NCBI GenBank assembly: GCA_964019415.1
Contig: OZ025874.1
Location: forward strand, 2,184,512-2,248,511
Length of the DNA: 64,000 nucleotides
Origin: Ianthella basta
Lineage: Eukaryota; Porifera; Demospongiae; Verongiida; Ianthellidae
Direction of reading: 5' to 3'
Of this stretch, positions 1-12,600 are shown in pieces. Under the pieces are notes generated by a model. That model was not told where the DNA came from and did not search any database. It saw only the letters and a program-made list of their open reading frames with translations. The first letter of the stretch is position 1, and each line of letters opens with the position of its first letter. A program made the translations under genes and the position numbers.

Positions 1-1440
1 TCTAAGTCTTGCTTGGATGGCCAGGGAATGATCATTGGTTGACCAATCAACAAGGCCAACCCCCTCCCCCCCCCCACGCGCCTTGTTAGCATAAGCCTGG
101 TACTGTATCATTTTCCAGTCATAAACTGCTATGACGTATATTGATGTGTGACACTCCATTACTGTGGCCACGAGGTCACAATTCTCATCGCGCTCTGGAA
201 GGCACAGTCAATTACAACATGCATGCATGGTTGATGCTCTTACCACTAGTACAACCTCAAACAAAATATGATTAGGCTCCCCTTAAGGAAATACAGCTGC
301 GGGTGTTGTGCCATTACTGACACACAGCCCGCACTGGCCCCAAATAGCACATATTCTGTGACCACCATTAAACACCCTTTTGGGTTCTATGAGTTACATG
401 CGTTTGCATATCACCTTCCACATCTGAATGAAGGGCAGGAGGTATCGGATCCTCTTGTTTCTTGAGCCTCAAAGCCTGGAGAAATTGGGGGATAACAGCC
501 GGCGTTGTAGCCATCTTAACCAGAAGGGGATTCCAGGGCACTGAATAATTTCCATCCCAATTTCATTGCAACCTCGTAGAACCGCCCACCCATTGATAGG
601 GGGCGTCACCGTTGCAGCAGACCAATGTGTCATTAATGATCTGCAGCTCTAAGCACCCTTCCCTCTGCACATCCCCTATCATGGGAATCGCATGTGAGCC
701 GTGGAGGGAGGACAACTACTGGCAGGTAAAGCTTGCCTGAAGGATGCTCTGCACTGGTGAGGTACCTGCAGTGCATTCTGCTGCTCCCAAATGTCACCTA
801 AGAAGGGAAGGGAGACAGGATAAATCTCAACCTGGTCATATCTCCACCTCACTCATCCATCTTCCTTACTCAACAGAGCAATATTCCCAACATTTCAAGT
901 ACCATGTTCACGGTAGTGTAGACGGGGATATAGAAGTGGCTCCATTTTCACTTTACTACTAATTTCAGAATGGTTGCCCAAATAACAACTAGTAAATCAC
1001 AAACAAAAGGTACATGGCAAACGACATCATTGTTCAGCTTCATAAAATGTGATGTCTACTGTGTCATTTTAGTCACATGTGCCACTCAGGACAAGCACAC
1101 TAGACGGCACTCTACGACGCCACACTATCTGCCATATACCATTCACAATCTACCATTTGTCATTAGGACAACCTTTCTGAAATAGACTGTAAGTCACAGA
1201 GAGTATGCTTACATGAAATTGTTTATGCAACACCAAAACGGCTGCCTCACACAGTGGTACGGTAAACACCATTTTTCTAGGGTAACAGCAGCAACAACGT
1301 CAGCAGTAGCTCTAACTCATCCTTCAGCTCAGTTCAGCATTAGTTGTCAGAATCCTCTGATAGGGGTTTCCTGAATCACTCGGAAATCACCTTTCCTAAG
1401 TCCCTGAAGTACTGCACCAACACAGCCCATGCCCCTACAT
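1..1440. repeat. Segmental duplication block, copy 1
   Basis: This stretch is strongly similar along its length to 22,436-23,765, with small indels, so it belongs to a duplicated unit. Both copies keep a 65-codon plus-strand reading frame (268-465 and 22,677-22,874) with few residue changes, but it resembles nothing I recognise. On the minus strand, 82-161 could be a small exon (acceptor before 161, non-canonical GC donor at 80-81) reading ...YDWKMIQYQAYANK. The second copy has a stop there, so it is at best a dead piece of the minus-strand CARD gene. No confident gene. Confidence 0.6.
961..1190. mobile_element. MITE with TTTCAGAATG-type inverted ends, copy 1
   Basis: The left end contains TTTCAGAATGGTTG and the right end CAACCTTTCTGAAATAGACTGTA, an imperfect terminal inverted repeat around a non-coding core. 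Related copies lie at 23,325-23,545 and 39,729-39,913. The third has the cleanest ends (TACAGTTGATTTCAGAATG ... CATTCTGAAATCATCTGTA), suggesting a TA target as in Tc1/mariner-type MITEs. Superfamily is an inference. Confidence 0.55.
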
Positions 1441-1466
1441 TAATGCTACAATTATACATGTACTGC

Positions 1467-1606
<140 letters not shown>

Positions 1607-1607
1607 A

Positions 1608-1673
1608 CATACAGAATTGCTCGCTCCACTTCAAAATGTTCTGGAGCTGTTCAGCATACAACTCTGCAGGGAA
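1608..1673 (-). CDS. Small conserved exon of the minus-strand CARD gene
   Basis: On the minus strand a good acceptor (tcttccctgcag) precedes a short reading frame LYAEQLQNILKWSEQFCMC, an amphipathic-helix-like peptide, and the (CA)n tract follows at once. Equivalent exons occur at 25,853-25,913, 27,441-27,497 and 57,968-58,025 with only a few substitutions. Survival of frame and acceptor in four copies supports a real exon of the gene whose first exon lies at 2,133-2,535. The exact donor is uncertain (a GT within TGTATGTGCA). Confidence 0.45.
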
Positions 1674-2132
1674 GATGGCAGATGGGCAGTGGCAGTGTAA
1701 GCATGCAGTCAATATGAAGCATTCAACACACCTAAAGGCAACACAGAGCAGGGAGTGTCCAAAAGTGAGTCAACATAGTTATTCTCCACGATACATGATG
1801 AAACTGGGCTTGTGGATTCATGAGTGTAAACTGAGCAGTCCCTATATGCCAATGCGTCAAATTTTGGTGCATATTGTCATCCCTCCCAACCTTTATTGTA
1901 CATTATAACCCTACACTATTTTAAGGGAGAGGGGGGGCTATAGCGCATGTAAACACCATTGGGGTTTGGATTCATGATGTACACCACAGAGTCTCCTCTA
2001 CGGCTATCTCGTGACTACCACTACTAAAGCTGTCAAGAATCCAGATTTCATAGACAGTGGACTCAATTTAAAAGGTACGTGGATAGATGGAGCACTGTAG
2101 CTACATACATGCATGTAAAGAACATTAGCTAC

Positions 2133-2535
2133 CATGTAAATCCGATACAATTGGGTGAAGGAGTTGGAATTCTCCCAGAATGCTGAGAAAATCTTGGAAT
2201 CCTTGCACACCAGTGACAGTGATGGCGTTCTTAACACTCTGCAGTATGCGTGAGTTTTTCGCTTCCTTGACCTCCTGGAAGTCCCTCACTGCTTCCAGGT
2301 CGTTATCGCCAAGTAGATGCTTTTGATGAAGCTTTAACGCCACTGACAAACTATCCATTCCACTACAAAGCATTCCAGTCCTTTCTATGACGGCGTTCCT
2401 GGCAGTTAGGCTATAAAGATCTTTGACGAAAGAGGGCTGTTTTTGTGTGTACCCAACAACATCGGGAATGGGTGGGATATGAGCCATTAACAGACATAAA
2501 CGACTCAACCACTGTTGAGGCTGTAGCTGTCCCAT
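2133..2535 (-). CDS. CARD-like first exon of the divergent minus-strand gene (unit A)
   Basis: This minus-strand exon starts at ATG 2,535 and reads about 134 codons to a donor after CATG (gtagct). Residues from about 60 onward look like a six-helix death-fold domain of CARD type: CSGMDSLSVALKLHQ, then DNDLEAVRDFQEVKEAKN, then GVQGFQDFLSILGEF and LHPIVSDL, matching the spacing of helices 1 to 6 in CARDs. That is pattern recognition, not a profile match. It is the only intact copy. The unit B copy (26,434-26,831) has an early stop and a frameshift, and fragments lie at 37.4, 41.1 and 49.8 kb. Downstream exons of this copy would lie to the left, mostly outside the window. Likely role: a CARD-containing adaptor or sensor. 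Confidence 0.55.
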
Positions 2536-2688
2536 TGATTTATGCGCCCTGCGTTCCGACCTTAATACATGACAATGTAACGGCCATTTCTTGCAGAAGA
2601 TGACGCAATCTCAACTTGCGGGGACAGTGTAAGGGAAAGTCCGCTATCAGATCACTACAGTAGCAAGGTGACCCTGAACGGAGACGAA
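2536..2688. promoter_or_regulatory. Bidirectional promoter between head-to-head CARD genes (unit A)
   Basis: Only 153 bp separate the minus-strand ATG (2,535) from the plus-strand ATG (2,689). A TGACGCAATC motif at 2,601-2,610, a composite CRE half-site plus C/EBP half-site of the kind bound by bZIP factors, recurs at the same place in unit B (26,949-26,958) and as TGACTCAATC in unit C (41,240-41,249). No TATA box was seen. Shared regulation is an inference from spacing and conservation. Confidence 0.45.
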
Positions 2689-5600
2689 ATGACTTCTGGT
2701 AAACAATTGTCCCTTTCACACGCTCAGATCGTCTTTATATATTATACCAACGACCACGTATAGCTACTTAAAGGTTGAACTAGAGAAGTCGAGGAGTAAT
2801 AGCTAAATTGGGTCCCATGGCCATCGGGAGTCTTGTGCCTATACGCGGGCTCCTATTTATAGAAACGAGCTAGGCTGAAAAAGTAATTTTGCCTCCGACA
2901 GGATTCGGCTATGTTTGCTGTTGAGGTTGATTCCAATAGCTACATAGATTTAACCCTAATTGGACATCTGTAGCTCAGATATGTGTGGTAATGTTTGTAG
3001 TGGGAGAAGGGCAACAAATGCTGTAGTCTCTTGTAACTGATTCCTCTTTTTGTGCATTCTTCAGATAATTCAGTGGAGGCAATTTTACAAGATGTTAAAG
3101 ATGACTTTTTGACCAAGGTGAATGCCAAAGAGTGTGCGCCAAAGTTAAGACGTCAAGGGGTAATACCAGAGAAGATTGAGACTAAAATTAATCGATCAGA
3201 AGATGCGCAAACAGCACGGGAGATACTTTATGACCACTTACAGAAGGAGGGCACATTTCAGCAGATTGAGACTCTGGCCGAGGTGCTAGCGGATGTTGAT
3301 AGAGGATTTGGCAGAACAAAGGAAGTTGGCCGACTGTTGCAAATGCGAATCCGAGGTCCTGATGTACACGAAAGAAGGTCACCTTCATCTGAAGCTAACT
3401 CGCCATCATCTTTAAGCTCAGCCTCCTCATGCTTGTCCTCAAAGTTACGAACTCTTTTTATTTCTTTTGCTGTTTCTGTGGTGGCCATTCCATGTGCTGC
3501 TGTGGTAGTCAATGGGCCACCCATCTGCCTTCCCCCATGGCCTTTCACTTACATCTGGCAGGATCAGATGTGCTGGGAAGGCATGCCTTGGACCTGGGGT
3601 ACCAGTATGGAAGAAAGTGGACTCTCCACAGCCACTCCATGTACGCAGAGTGATAGGCATACATAGACTATATTTGGGATCAATGGGTAGATACATACTG
3701 TTGGTAAGGGCATGTATGAAAGAAGGATCACTGGATTTACCAGCCTATTACACCAGTATTGGTGTCACCATTGGCTAGTTGTAGCTATGCTTTTTGCCCA
3801 TAGTGACACATTATACATAGCACAAAGTGCCATTCTCAAATTCATCGCATTAAATTGTAGGAGAATCTTTACAGCTATAACTGATAGTGGGAAATATTGG
3901 CAGGCATGTAATTTGGCTGATTTGCTAAGAAGTCTAGGCTTTTGGCAGGTTTAAATTTAGCGGATTCTGCATCCTAAATATTGATGACGTCACAGTATAT
4001 GGCAATGATGGAGCACCGTTGGGTCTGGTTTCATATCATTGTAGTAGTGTACCTATAGTTCTCTCTGCAGGCGTTGCTCTCTCATTGGTGTGCATGTAGC
4101 TGATGTAAGTGATGTGAGTCACACTATGCTGCCTACTGTATAGTGGGAAATGACATTGGCAGGATTATAATTTGGCCGATTTGCTATGAAAGGCTTTTGG
4201 CAGGGTTTGGCAGATTCGACATCCTAATCACCAATAACATCACAGAAAATGGCGACGATGGAGCACCATTGGGTGTGGTTTAATGTCATTTCATCAGCGT
4301 ACCTTCATATCTTATATCTCTCTCTCTTCAGATGGTATAGCTGATGTAGGTACCATGAGTTGCACTGTCCTTCTGTCAGGCTTTAATTAGTATCCTTATC
4401 CAGCACAAGAGCTCACTCTCTCAATGCACATGTTCGCTCACCTGCTCTGTCTCCATCTTGAGAAAGGACCGCACTAAAGCACAGCTACTTTACTGTGTAG
4501 ACACTGAAGTCCATATCAAATGCAAAAATTACGTACACATTGACTGCCTCACAACTGAGCCACCTACACTGTTAAAAATGTGGTGTGATCAGTCACACTG
4601 ATACTTTAGTGTGATGTTCACAGTAACACCTGTATCAAGAGACTTCGAAGTATTTCATAACCAAGTTAAAAATGACAAGAGTTTATGTGGAATCCTATAC
4701 AAGGGGAAGTTCTATGCAAGCTGTCTAAGTACATAAATGGCTACCCAGGATACAGCTTAGCCTGATGGTATGTTGTGAACAGTGGGAGGACCTCCTCAAA
4801 CTAAGTATGCTATTTGTGCAGTTTAATTGTACCGTTAGGGACTGTGCGCTGCAGGGGATGCCGTATTCCCCAGTGAAGTTCAATTTACTGGGGCAGCAGA
4901 TGCCCAATGTTTGCAGGAATGCTGTCACCCACAAACTATCCTGCCAGGCGCATGTGGTATGCTGTGCGCTACATATACAGTGAAACCTCAGAAATATGAC
5001 CACTATCCGGACCATCCAAAGTGGTCTTAATTTCGAGGTGGTCTTAATTCTGCAATCAAAAATACATGTGTACATGAATTTGGGACTAAACCAAAGCGGT
5101 CTTATTTCTAAGGTGGTCATTTTATAGAGGTGGTCGTTTAGTGGGGTTTCACTGTACACGAATCCTCAAAGTAGTGTACCATATCTGTAGTGAAATGTAC
5201 CATGAAGCTTTACCCATAGTAGTATGTTGTGTACTGCATGGTTGGAGTGAACATCACACTGCAAAAGGGTGTGCTCATAGTAGCACCAGTTCACCAATTT
5301 TGGGTGCAATCAGCACTCCCTATTTTTAACAGTGTACGCATCATACTTCGATACATGAGTGGAAGTAGTGATGAGGAATTAAATTTGGTGGTTTCTGAAA
5401 TTTGCTAAAACTACCAAATTTAAAACCCTGTCAATATTTTCCGCTATATACATATACAGTGAAACCTCAGAAATAAGACCACTATCCGGACCATGCAAAG
5501 TGGTCTTATTTTCGAGGTGGTCTTGATTCTGCAATCAAAAATACACATGTACATGAATTTGGGACTAAACCAAAGCGGTCTTATTTCCAAGGTGGTCGTT

Positions 5601-8600
5601 TTATAGAGGTGGTCGTTTAGCGGGGTTCCACTGTTTAATTATTTCTTACATGGCTATACATGTATAATTATTTCATATTTTGTTTGTGTTGAATTAATAG
5701 ATGAATCATTGATTACAAGTTCTGTGGCTATCACTACCGATCGCCCACAGCCAAAGTCGCCTGACAGTGGAGTGGACACTGAAGGTTTGTCTTGTGTGTT
5801 CACCAAATTGTTGTTGTGAGGTGATGTAATGGGTAAGAACTAAGAAAGAAGTCTTTGCTCAAGAGTATGAGAGAAGCTTTAGAGCTGAAATTACTAATTC
5901 TTTGCATCAGGATTTTTCACTGTGAAACCAGCTTACCTGAATCACTTTCCAAACTCAGCTTCAGAGTCCGCTACTGATGTCCGAAATTGTTAGCAAAGAA
6001 TTTATTTACAAGTGACCGCCAATGGTGTCATTATGCAAGAGCCGAACCATTACAACTGAACTGGGCTGGTTGTGCTGTTGATAATTTCCTTGTGCTCACA
6101 ATTGGCAGCTAGCTAACTAATTGAAACTTAAATGCACAGCAGTGTGCTAGCTACCTGCAATGAATGGATTGCCTTTTACTTTGGCCTGCAGCTACTGCGC
6201 GGTACCTTTTCCACAAATTTAGAACTCCTCGCAGATGCCATTTTTCACTGCATGAGTAGTCTGGCGCGCTAGCCCCAACTTCCTGCCCCCGATTGCGCAA
6301 TCGGGGCAGGAAGTTGGGGCTAGCGCACCAGACTACTGCATGAGCTATTGTACAACTAGAGTAATGTGGTAGAGGCTCATGCTACGTTGTCTAGCAGGTT
6401 TATGAGGCGTTGATGAGCATTCACGTAGCTAAAAAGGAAAGTTCAAGTAAAACGTTTCGACCACGAGGGTCTTCATCAGTTTTGTATTCCTGTTTATGAG
6501 GCGTTGATGAGCATTCACATAGCTAAAAAGGAAAGTTCAAGTAAAACGTTTCGACCACGAGGGTCTTCATCAGTTACAAAACTGATGAAGACCCTCGTGG
6601 TCGAAACGTTTTACTTGAACTTTCCTTTTTAGCTATGTGAATGCTCATCAACGCCTCATAAACAACTAGAGTACTCATAGAGTACACACCCCGCGCTATC
6701 TAGCCTTATAGAAGCAAAAGTGTGAACAAGAAGATAGGAATGAAAGCATTAAGTGTACATAATGTAGCTATGACATGCTAGCTATGAAACACACGGACAC
6801 TGGGTTCATACGTTATACATAGTTAATACAGTGCAAGTAACAATAGAATGCTGTGGCCTATGTGTAGCTACCGGTATTTGGGCTCCGCCAATTTACATTC
6901 CTGGCAAAAATGGTGGCCCAACAGAAAGCACCACTTAGTTGGCAAATGCTGCAAACACCAATGGTATTGAATCGATTTGAAGGAGCTGGAGCCAGTTTTC
7001 CACCAGTGGCAACCCCTAAGTGGCGCTTACAAGCAGCGCAGGTGCCTTGATGTTGAGATATGCCGAAATGTGTGTCGAGGACGACTACAACATAACCACA
7101 GAACCGATCACTTTACCCCTTGCACAATTGCGCGGGGTAATAATGTTATGAGCTTCTGTAGTTATTTATAGTAGTATGTTAGGGACATCGCTTGGGGAAA
7201 CACCCTTCTCGTGATTTGCTGACCAGATTACTTATGTATATGTTACGCGCATACCTCCAACCTGCGCAAACCTCTATGCCCATATTTGTCCACTCGGCTG
7301 TCAGTCGAAGGAGAGAGAGATATTGGAGAGACAGATTGAGGGCGGCATGGGGGAAGGTGAGGAGTTTACCTGCCTATGACTGAGCCTACGAGTCTTCAGT
7401 CACAGTTGTTGTGAAGTAGCTTGCTTGCTAGCTTCGTTTGACTAACAAAAGATTGCAATTTAGAGCGAGTGGTTTCGAAAGGCAAGGAAAGTGGACAATT
7501 GCCCGCGCTGTGACTCAGCTATAAAGGTTATAAATTTTGCTAGAGTTCCTCGAAAAGCTCTGGATTTGAAGAGTACTAATTTTATCGATTCAAAGAAACC
7601 AAGTTTTTGTGTAGAAGCAGTTTTCGCCTGTCACAAAAACATTTGTGGCTACTCTTTTTGGCGATTACTGCAGTACTCTCTCCATTAGCTAACTTTAGCA
7701 CCTTTTAATATTAGTAGGTGCGCTGTGACAACTTACACTATACTAAATAAATGTCTGTTACAGACCTTCAGGTAGGTATGGGCACAGATTCATTCTTCTA
7801 TTAATTCAACCCATTAGCTTATCCTATCATTGAATGTGTTAGTCAGCTGTATTATCTTGTGACTAGTTTAATAGGCTGTAGTGTACTTTCTACCACTCCA
7901 CAGATAACTCAGCAGGCTCTGAAGCAGGTAAAATACTGCAGAAATTCAGAGAGAAAATTTTGAGTGATGTGAATGCCAAAAGGTTTGCTCCAAATTTGAG
8001 ACGTCAAGGGATCATAGCAGAGGTGACTGAGACTGACATTGATCGAGCAAAAGACTCAGAAACGGCAAATGAAATACTTTATGACCACTTACACAAGGAT
8101 TGTACGAGTGATCAGATTTTGTTGCTGTCTAGAGTACTGATGGACGTTGATGCTGGCTTTGGCAATACAAGGCAGCTTGGCAAGCTACTGAGCACAAGTT
8201 TCCACGGCCAGGGTCCTCCAGATGCTGGTGGGTAATCACTTGAATGTGGTATAGTCATTTAGCAGGTGCTTTGCATGTGTGCCTTCTCCCAGTAATGATA
8301 TTCATACCTAATGTAAGAATATTAACCTATTTCCATGCCTATACATGACACGTTGCGATGTTGTATATTAACCCTATAGGCTCGAACTTTAAACTTCGCG
8401 CCATGCACTCAGTACGTGGAGTTAAAATGACGTTGCACCAAGACTAAATGACCTGAGCCACATGCGCGCACTTGGTGGCGTTGTCACTGCCAGAAAGATG
8501 AAGATGATGTGAGGATAGTTCGACGCTGTCTCCGAGAATACTGAGGGCTCCTCGTTTGCCAGTTCAAAAACGTGTGCAAGTGCGTATGGACGAAGAACAC

Positions 8601-9599
8601 AAAATGGAGTAAGACAATGAGAACGGCGAGTTTCTGCATGCTGTAAAGCTTAGAGATTACTTATTTTCCCTCTACCATGTTCCATAGATTAGTACACAAT
8701 GTGACGTTGGTATTAGGGAGAACGCGAGCAAATATGTGCAAACTTTAACGGTTGTCTGCAGGCGTTGGGCGCTACAAGGACACAGGAAAAGGCAAGCCAG
8801 GTAAGGTTCAACCACTGCTGTAGGTCCTCTGAGAAAGGCAGTCCACTTGAAGATTTGTAGCAAAAGAAAAGAGCTCTTAAACTGTCACAGTGCCAAATTC
8901 TATGACGAGTAAACTCGTCATTCGTGCTTATGTGTTTACAAATTTATGACAAGTAAACTCATCATTTCACCTAAAGGGTTAAATATTGTTAACTGTATGT
9001 ATACTTATGTAATTAGTTCACACTCTTATTTCTTATGCATTTTTGACATCGTGCATATAGGCCTATTTTAGCTACAAATATGGGCAATACCGCAATCACT
9101 GAAATTTTTGTAACCATCATATCATGGTTTAATTTCGGCCACCGACAAATGTTACACCCCATGACCACAAAAGTATATACTTGTATATATAATCTAAGGA
9201 TGGCAGAATACAGATTTAGATTATAATAAAATTATAGTGGGCACAGTTGCGGCTATCTCAATGTAAAGCCAGCATCACTGGGAAAAAAATGAAATTTCCT
9301 GAAATATGTAACTACAGGAAATGTACAGGAAATGTATGAATGGCATTTCCTGTACATTTTGGTGACCAGGAAATGTCAAATTTCAGGTACATTTCCTTTT
9401 AAGTACAGGAAATTTATGAGTTACATTTCATGTACATTTCAGCAACCAGGAAATGTACAAATTTAAGATACATTTCCTGGAACAACATTGTACATGAAAT
9501 TTGAATTGCATTTCCTGTACCTTTCAGTGACTGCTCAATTTTAAATTTCATTCAATTCAATGTAAACTGATCATGATCCTGTCTCAGGCCATGTGTGTA

Positions 9600-9664
<65 letters not shown>

Positions 9665-12600
9665 CTGTCAGTGGGGCTTTGTTTGTGTTTGTCCTTGTGT
9701 GTTAACTGTGTGTTGAGGATAATGCTCTCTGTTTGTGTGACTGTACGGTTTCAGTGTTAGTCAGAGTACACTGCACTGAAGAGCCTCAAACAAGGCGAAA
9801 CAGCAACATGCTGTCTGCAGTTCTCTGCATTTGTGCCTGATGGATTGTGCAGTTGTTGAACAACTGGTACTGAGCACTGCTAATGTAGCTAAGAGTCGCC
9901 ACACTATTATTATACTCAGCATAATTATAAGACTTGCAAGAAGTGCTGCAGCTGCACTGCATGTCCAATTAATAACAATGATCGTCATTGCCCGGGGAAT
10001 TGGCTTTGGGGGGGGAGCGTTAGCTATCACTGTGACATGCGCTTGTCTATTTCCTTGTCTACATCAGTGTGCCCTCAACTGCCTTATAATTGTGAACTTT
10101 GTCTGCTTTAGAGTGTCATTGCTGTCTTACTTCACACACGCACGCACGCACACACACTTGCACATGTCTAGCCAGGTACAAAAGGAAGTACATGTACATG
10201 TGCACAGCCCTTTAGACGTATCCAAACCAACCGGGAGCGGTCCTCTATTTCCGTGGTAGAGCTTGTCCCCTTAGACTTCTGCCTTTCCAAGGCAAGCTAT
10301 ATCATCCAATACACGACGAAGAAACACGCGGAAAAGCAAAGATGAAATCGATCCCGACTTCGAGAATCCGTAAGCCGTAGTGGCGGCAGCCATGTTTTAT
10401 TTTGTCACGCGCTATCATGTGGTCAATCGGCCAATGGAATCAGTAGCTACACAATTTCAAATGCGTTTTGCGATGTGGGCGTACACTGAAGGGCTGCCTC
10501 TCTCCGCTGCTGGTTGTTGAAAAGGACACTATAAGTAAGTTGTAGCTTCTTTTCGCACGCTGTAATCCTACTACGCATGCCAGTGAAATCGACCACTTAT
10601 TGTGTCCCTATCCTCAGCAAATATCCTCAAATTGTGTCTCATGCAAGTATAGCTAGCTAGCTACACGGCTTGTATGTCTCTCTGTTCCTTCTTACGCGAC
10701 ACATTTTGTAGCAGAGACTACGGTACATACGTGCCTGAGTAGCTTTGTCCTGTACATAAGTAAATGTGACATTTCATTGGTCCACCATTTGTACTGTACG
10801 GTCTGCATGCAGTGTCTTGTGCCTGAAGCTTGTGGCAATAAGGAGAGACAGCTAGATTGTCCTCCTGCTGCACTGTACACCACATTGTGAGGCAGATGAA
10901 CTTGCTGTCTGGATCAGCCAAGTCAACAGGTATGCAGGTGCATGTGTCTGTCAGTCAGGAAGTGTTCCCCACTTTTGTGTTCGATTCCAAGCGTGTACAT
11001 GCAGTTTTTACATATGTAAGTTTCCATTATGTCTGCAGGTCACTGGAGGTGGCTGATGTACACTACACCACAAGTGCATCCCGTACTCCAAATGTCACCT
11101 CACTGTTTCTAATGTTGAAGGTGGGCAAAGCTGCAACCTATAGATCAGCGTCAGCTGAGTAAGCACTGCTGTGCATATCTCTACATGTCTCTCTTCCTTG
11201 CCCATGCAGGAGGACAGTGCATGGACCCATGCATTAATCATATGGGACTATTGTATGACATTGTATGGCTATGCAACTGTGGATGGATGATGACCTTAAT
11301 ATCATGAATTGCTATGAAAAAGATGGAATTCAACAAGTAAGACTACAATGTAATTAAAGCTTATATCCCATATATAGATGCCATGCATGCAAGATATATC
11401 AGACAAATGCTGTGTTTTGGATAAAGTTATGTTCAACAACAACATATGCCTCTAAATCCAGAAAATTCCTTTCTGCAATCTGCAGGAATGCAACTTTTCC
11501 ATTGATAAGGATTTGGAATCAATGCCAGCATCTTCTGACATGATCGCACATGGCAGACGTCTATAATGGTGAAGAGTGAGCGAAGACGTGTGCCCTCTTC
11601 CTTGGCACTCGCCTCGGGTCAAGACCATGCTGGACTCAATTGACTGCAGAATTCAGCAGGGCAAGGGTGCTCTAGCACAAGAAGAGGGTTGCATTGGGAG
11701 AGCCTTCTAGCCAGCTGAATTCCACTTCTCAGCCACCATGGACAATCATTTAGTGAAACTTATAAGCTGAACTGAGTGCCTGGTACATTTACTTTAGTTC
11801 AGTTTTTCTTTACGGTAGTTTTTGGTACATTTTCTTTAGTTTTGTTTTACTTTATGGTAGTTTTTTGACTAGTATGCACTTTGATTGCATAATTATGTAT
11901 GTTCAAAAGCGAATAATTGCAGTAAATTAAACTAAACGTTTTATGGCATGTCAGTGCAGCATGAAATGTACAGGATACATGGCATTTCCTGCATAACCAT
12001 GAAATGTACCCAACACATGGAATTTTGGTGAGTACAGGAAATTGTATCTGAAACGAGCCCTGTCCTGTATACAGGAAATGTCACCGAAATTTGTACATTT
12101 CCTGAGAACCGTCATGTACAGGAAATGTGGGGTTTCCTATACATTTCGGGTACCAGGAAATTCCATCTATTTTCCAGTGCATGCAGTTGGGAAGTAGCTG
12201 TACGAGAAATACGTACTTGTCTGTGAACATGAGCCATGAAATACTCTAGCCATGCAGGTATACTGTTGCTAGAGATTTCCCTCAGAAGCACAATTCACAG
12301 TAAAGTGATTGGAAGAGCAATAACCTCTGTCAAACTACCTATATAGTGCTGATAATACCTGCACTTTCAATTCGAACTATGCTGTGTATAAGCATGGACT
12401 GAGTTTCTTGTTCACTACTGTAATGGCCTGTGTAGGTATACAGCAAATGCTATAGTGACCCCTGTGGGTCTAGCTGGAAGCCCATGCATCTTTCCACTGT
12501 ATGTACCTCAGTAGAACCATCTTTTGCAGTTCCCATGAACAGCAGTCCAATTTAGATGCAGAATATCAGTATTCTGGTGGGCATTGTCATGTAATATGAC

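Larger units (their letters stand above)
3641..5700. other. Intron of the unit A long form, with an internal duplication
   Basis: No exon is evident. Around 3,890-4,070 and 4,141-4,330 the same about 190-bp sequence occurs twice in direct orientation (GATTTGCTA, AGGCTTTTGGCAGG, GATGGAGCACC, ending near a CTCTCTGCAG/CTCTTCAG acceptor-like site). Related sequence sits in the equivalent introns of units B (29,740-29,910) and D (51,650-51,780), so it is ancestral intron. Two MITEs occupy 4,978-5,154 and 5,457-5,633. Confidence 0.6.
5785..7346. other. Intron/intergenic stretch with two palindromes
   Basis: No convincing exon. It contains a hairpin palindrome at 6,255-6,340 and a direct-plus-inverted repeat cluster at 6,399-6,663, both annotated separately. 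The last few hundred bases before 7,347 resemble the region before 45,769 (for example GAGGGACATCGC), so they are probably promoter and 5' leader of the second first exon. Confidence 0.6.

Noticed and set aside
268-465. 65-codon plus-strand frame conserved in the duplicate at 22,677-22,874
   Set aside because: Conservation is explained by recent duplication; no domain, splice context or codon pattern supports a gene, so it is only mentioned in the block description.
6399-6663. Calling a functional hammerhead ribozyme
   Set aside because: The CTGATGA and GAAA boxes and stem II are present, but no NUH cleavage site with pairing stems I and III was found; kept only as a finding.
9831-10259. 142-codon plus-strand frame inside the CACTA-like element
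   Set aside because: Low complexity and hydrophobic by chance, no transposase motif, no support from element biology.
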